Positions 23,568 through 26,740 of a stretch of DNA of 26,740 nucleotides are shown in pieces. The stretch spans positions 1-26,740 of the forward strand of contig CAYSCH010000093.1 of the NCBI GenBank assembly GCA_964429355.1, in the 5' to 3' direction. A program made the position numbers and the translations under genes. Below the pieces are notes generated by a model. That model searched no databases. It saw nothing but the letters and a program-made list of their open reading frames with translations, and was not told where the DNA came from. This DNA is from JAAYAY01 sp964429355 (lineage in GTDB: Bacteria > Planctomycetota > Planctomycetia > Pirellulales > Thermoguttaceae). Position 1 is the first letter of the stretch; the number at the start of each line of letters is the position of its first letter.

Positions 23568-23882
23568 ACCAACGACGCTGGCAAAAAGAGTTTGCGCTGC
23601 AACGTTTTGTGATTGGCGAGCCGCTGCGTGTTCGCTGATTTCGTTTGTTCCAAATCGAGAGTGGAGTGGAGGCCTGTATTTATAACAGGTTGACTTGTCT
23701 TTTTTGTAACTAGAATTGGTGCGGAGTTGGAGGGAATGCCGGCCAGCGGTGATCGAAGCGGTAGCTTTCACCTAAATTCTCCGTATTCTTTCTCGTGGCC
23801 ACTGCCGACTCCTCACGCCTGCATTAGCAATCCCGCCTGCACAGGCCTCTCGGCCAACGCTGACCCGATGATGGAGAGTTCG
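23568..23882. other. Intergenic region before the PQQ-propeller genes
   Basis: About 315 bases with a promoter (23690-23716) preceded by a small hairpin CCTGT/ACAGG around ATTTATA (23673-23689). The propeller frame is open back to 23727, but its signal peptide places the start at 23883. Nothing else gene-like is seen. Confidence 0.55.
23690..23716 (+). promoter_or_regulatory. Sigma70-type promoter for the PQQ-propeller gene
   Basis: TTGACT (23690-23695, five of six) and TAGAAT (23711-23716, five of six) are 15 bases apart, slightly short. The -10 lies in CTAGAATTGG, the same context as the promoter at 2734-2763. The leader to 23883 would be about 160 bases. Confidence 0.5.
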
Positions 23883-26102
23883 ATGAGGCAAGAATCAACG
23901 CCTGCGATGGCGCAGTTTTCTCGTTTCGCTGCCGCAGTCCTGTTTTCGATCGCATCGTGCTCGGCAACATTGGCAACCGATTGGCCGGGTTGGCGAGGGC
24001 CGAGCCAGGACGGGGTGTCGATCGACACCGGTCTGCCCGATTCGACGGACGACGTGCTCTGGCGGGTTCCGATGGGTTCCCGGTGTTCGACCCCGGCGAT
24101 CGTTGACGGGCGTGTGTTCTGCATCAACCTGGCGGGCGAGGGTGTGCATGAGCAGGAACGGGTTTTTGCACTCGACCTGGCTAGCGGCAAGACGGTCTGG
24201 GAAGATCGGTTTAACGTGTTCCACACCGATGTGCCCAACTCGCGGGTCGGCTGGTCGAACGTGGTCGTCGATGCGGAGACGGGAAACGTCTATGCCCATG
24301 GTGTGCAGGGATTCTTGCGCTGTTACAGCCGCGACGGCAAGCTCCTTTGGTCCAACTCGTTGACCGAGACGGTCGGCCGGATTTCCGGCTATGGCGGCCG
24401 CACGAACACGCCGATCATCGACGAAGACCGGGTCGTGATCAGCTTCGTCAACTCGAGTTTCGGTTCGCAAGCCAAGGGGGGGCATCGCTTCCTGGCGCTC
24501 GACAAGCACACCGGTCAAATGCGGTGGTGGTCGGAACCGGGCGAGGCGCCCGAGGACACGACGTACTCGACACCGGTTGTCACCACGGTGAACGGGCGGC
24601 GAATGCTGGTTGGCGGCGTCGCCGATGGGAGCGTTTGTGCCATGGACGCCCGAACCGGCGAGCCCATCTGGAGATTCCTGCTGAGCAAGCGGGGAATGAA
24701 CTCATCGGTGGTCGTGCGAGAGGGCCGCGTCTATGCCACGCACAGCGAAGAGAACTACGACTCGACGCAAATGGGTCGGGTGGTCTGCATCGACGCGCGG
24801 GGCTCGGGTGATGTCACGAAGACCCACGAGATCTGGCGGCAGGACGGCATCCCGGCCGGGTATGCCTCGCCGCTGCTCCACGCGGGGCGGTTGTACGTGA
24901 TGACCAACTCAGGGGTGCTCCACTGCCTGGACGCCGAGACGGGCAAGGAGCATTGGCGGCACACGGTTGGACGAGTCGGGAAGGGATCGCCGGTCTGGGC
25001 CGACGGCAAGATCTACGTCAACGTGGTCGACAGCAAGTTCAGCATATTGCGCGACGGGGGGGACAAGGCCGAGCAACTGGCGACCATGAGCTTTGAGTCT
25101 GATCGCGGCGAGGTCGAACTGTTCGGTTCCCCCGCGATTGCCGAGGGACGCGTGGTCTTCTTCACTTCGGAGGAAGGGATTTGCCTGGGAGAGAAGGACC
25201 GGGCTGCCGGGTCTTCTTCTCCAGTTTCAAGTGCAGCGGTTGGCCCTGCAGAATCGGCGGAGACCGAGGCGGGGGAACTCAAAGTGCTCCAGATCAGGCC
25301 GTGCGAGGTGTTGCTCGCGCCGGGTGACAAGGTTTCTTTCAAGGCCGTGGGGTTCGACAACATCCGACGTCCCCTGGGAGAACAGGACGGCGAGTGGTCG
25401 TTTGCCGGACAGGTCGGCGAGATCAACGAGGAGGGCCAGTTCGTTGCCAAGGCAGAAAAAGGAGGGATCGGCCTGGTGACTGCAAGGCGAGGTGACCTTG
25501 TGGCCACGGCCCGAGTCCGAGTTGTACCACCGCCCCCGATCGAAGAGGATTTCGAGACCTATGGGGAGGACGACATGATCAGTTGGTGGATCGGGGTAAG
25601 CAAGGCGAAGTTCGCCGTGGCGACCCTGGACGGATCGAAGGTCCTGAAGAAGCTGGCGGACGACAAGGGTCCGATCTTCAACCGTGTTCATGCCTACATC
25701 ACTACACCCATGCCGGCGGGATACATCGTACAGGCCGACCTGATGGGCGAGCAGGTCGGGCGGCGGCGCGGCGACGTGGGCCTGGTCAACTCGGGATACC
25801 GGCTGGAACTATTTGGACGGACGAAGCGTGCCCGCGTCGTGTCGTGGGTCCCTGCACCGCGGTTCGAAAAGGAGATCGACTTTGCCTGGGATCCGGGACG
25901 TTGGTACACGACCAAGTTTCAGGTCGTGGCCGAGGGGGACACGGCGCGTGTTCTTGCCAAGGTCTGGCCGCGAGGCGAACCGGAGCCGGCCGAATGGACG
26001 ATTGAAGCCGTCGATCCCCAGCCAAATCGGGAAGGCTCTGCAGGGATCTACGCGTACTCGATGGCGCCGGTCTACTACGACAATGTGAAGATTTCACGGT
26101 AG
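23883..26102 (+). CDS. Secreted PQQ-like beta-propeller protein with Ig-like and LamG-like C-terminal domains
   Basis: A 739-residue exported protein. Residues 1-32 are a signal peptide cut near LAT-DWPGWRG; the start at 23883 has GGAGAG five bases upstream. Residues about 34-450 form a PQQ-type propeller with repeats such as VFALDLASGKTVWEDRF, FLALDKHTGQMRWW, VCAMDARTGEPIWRF and LHCLDAETGKEHWRH. Such planctomycete WRGP proteins often lack the catalytic residues of quinoprotein dehydrogenases, so enzymatic activity is doubtful. Residues about 466-548 look like an Ig-like (Big-type) domain, and 553-739 like a concanavalin/LamG-type domain that could bind polysaccharide (EDFETYGEDDMISWW, ending APVYYDNVKISR). 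A second propeller gene starts about 50 bases downstream, so the two probably work together outside the cytoplasm. Confidence 0.88.
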   Translation: MRQESTPAMAQFSRFAAAVLFSIASCSATLATDWPGWRGPSQDGVSIDTGLPDSTDDVLWRVPMGSRCSTPAIVDGRVFCINLAGEGVHEQERVFALDLASGKTVWEDRFNVFHTDVPNSRVGWSNVVVDAETGNVYAHGVQGFLRCYSRDGKLLWSNSLTETVGRISGYGGRTNTPIIDEDRVVISFVNSSFGSQAKGGHRFLALDKHTGQMRWWSEPGEAPEDTTYSTPVVTTVNGRRMLVGGVADGSVCAMDARTGEPIWRFLLSKRGMNSSVVVREGRVYATHSEENYDSTQMGRVVCIDARGSGDVTKTHEIWRQDGIPAGYASPLLHAGRLYVMTNSGVLHCLDAETGKEHWRHTVGRVGKGSPVWADGKIYVNVVDSKFSILRDGGDKAEQLATMSFESDRGEVELFGSPAIAEGRVVFFTSEEGICLGEKDRAAGSSSPVSSAAVGPAESAETEAGELKVLQIRPCEVLLAPGDKVSFKAVGFDNIRRPLGEQDGEWSFAGQVGEINEEGQFVAKAEKGGIGLVTARRGDLVATARVRVVPPPPIEEDFETYGEDDMISWWIGVSKAKFAVATLDGSKVLKKLADDKGPIFNRVHAYITTPMPAGYIVQADLMGEQVGRRRGDVGLVNSGYRLELFGRTKRARVVSWVPAPRFEKEIDFAWDPGRWYTTKFQVVAEGDTARVLAKVWPRGEPEPAEWTIEAVDPQPNREGSAGIYAYSMAPVYYDNVKISR

Positions 26103-26152
26103 GCGCGCAAGTTTCCGGTCGCAGACAAACCAGAATTGCGAGACAAGCAAGA

Positions 26153-26740
26153 ATGAACCCTATGCGGACAACACTAGCTTTGGTGCTGGCGATGGCCGGC
26201 CTGTCTTTCGGTACCGCACTTGCAGACGATTGGATCATGTGGGGCGGTACTCCCGAGCGGAACATGGTGAACCTTGTCGAGAAGAATATCCCGTCGGAAT
26301 GGGATATCGAAACGGGTGCGAATATCGCCTGGCGGTCGCAACTCGGGTCGCAGACCTACGGAAATCCGACCGTCGCCCATGGAAAGATCTTCGTCGGCAC
26401 CAACAATCAGGCGGAACGGCAGCCGAAGGCTACGGGGGACAAGGGGGTTGTCATGTGTTTCTCGGAAAAGGACGGGCAATTCCTCTGGCAATTGACGCAC
26501 GACAAGCTGGCCTCGGGCCGGGTAAACGACTGGCCCCGGCAGGGGATCTGTTCTTCACCGGCAGTGGACGGCGATCGCATCTACTACGTGAGCAACCGCT
26601 GCCAGTTGGTGTGCGCCGACGTGGAGGGTTTTCGGGACGGCGAGAACGACGGTCCGTTCACTGAAGAAACCCTGACCGATCCAATCGACGGCGATATTGT
26701 GTGGATCTACGACATAATCAGCGAGTTGAGGGATTTTCCG
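26153..26740 (+). CDS. Secreted PQQ-like beta-propeller protein, 5' part only
   Basis: An open frame of 196 codons that runs off the right edge. MNPMRTTLALVLAMAGLSFG begins a signal peptide cut near ALA-DDW; ATG at 26162 is an equally good start and neither has a clear ribosome-binding site. The mature part, with DDWIMWGGTPERNMV, NPTVAHGKIFVGTNN, GVVMCFSEKDGQFLWQL and SSPAVDGDRIYYVSNRCQLVC, has the alternating strand pattern and aspartate/tryptophan signature of PQQ-type propellers. It lies 50 bases after the first propeller gene on the same strand. The two mature starts differ clearly, so this is not a simple recent duplication. Confidence 0.85.
   Translation, partial: MNPMRTTLALVLAMAGLSFGTALADDWIMWGGTPERNMVNLVEKNIPSEWDIETGANIAWRSQLGSQTYGNPTVAHGKIFVGTNNQAERQPKATGDKGVVMCFSEKDGQFLWQLTHDKLASGRVNDWPRQGICSSPAVDGDRIYYVSNRCQLVCADVEGFRDGENDGPFTEETLTDPIDGDIVWIYDIISELRDFP

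Noticed and set aside
1..26740. Mobile element, prophage, CRISPR or defence system
   Set aside because: No integrase, transposase, terminal repeats, spacer arrays or nuclease/helicase sets. The tail-fibre-like motifs at 9298-10068 stand alone on a membrane-anchored protein with no other phage gene.

Overview
The window looks like chromosomal DNA of a planctomycete (Planctomycetota). It is GC-rich. It carries two secreted PQQ-type beta-propeller proteins (one with the mature start WPGWRGPS), a Tat-exported Gfo/Idh/MocA oxidoreductase and small SGNH-type secreted hydrolases, a mix characteristic of that phylum. A run of 31 N at 9351-9381 marks an assembly gap. I see no tRNA, rRNA, CRISPR array, transposase, integrase or insertion sequence.

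Positions 1-6559 form a peptide-use region. A POT-family peptide transporter and a small secreted protein are read leftwards from a very good sigma70-type promoter. A secreted DPP4-type peptidase and an M24 Xaa-Pro peptidase are read rightwards as a pair. Together they could cut proline-containing peptides outside the cytoplasm, import the fragments and finish degradation inside.

Positions 6598-10068 hold three leftward genes. They are a fold-type I aminotransferase, a membrane protein that keeps only the C-terminal part of a GDPD phosphodiesterase domain, and an anchored protein with tail-fibre-like motifs that is interrupted by the N run. Positions 10496-13433 hold a Tat-exported Gfo/Idh/MocA protein facing a leftward SGNH hydrolase plus carbon-nitrogen hydrolase pair. 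Positions 13852-16237 hold a leftward operon of a PLP group II decarboxylase and a PIG-L deacetylase.

Positions 16700-23531 are the most interesting part. Seven rightward genes lie tightly packed: iron-type alcohol dehydrogenase, HemN/HemW-like radical SAM enzyme, chorismate-lyase-like protein, flavin-halogenase-like oxidoreductase, 4-hydroxybenzoyl-CoA-thioesterase-like protein, a short EamA-like membrane protein and a PaaK-like aryl-CoA ligase. Several of them overlap. This reads as a compact pathway that makes 4-hydroxybenzoate from chorismate, modifies it and handles it as a CoA ester, with export. No ketosynthase or carrier protein is present. I do not recognise the cassette as a described system.

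From 23883 to the right edge are two PQQ-propeller secreted proteins. The first has added Ig-like and LamG-like domains, and the second runs off the window. Promoter-like CTAGAATNGG elements recur at three intergenic places.
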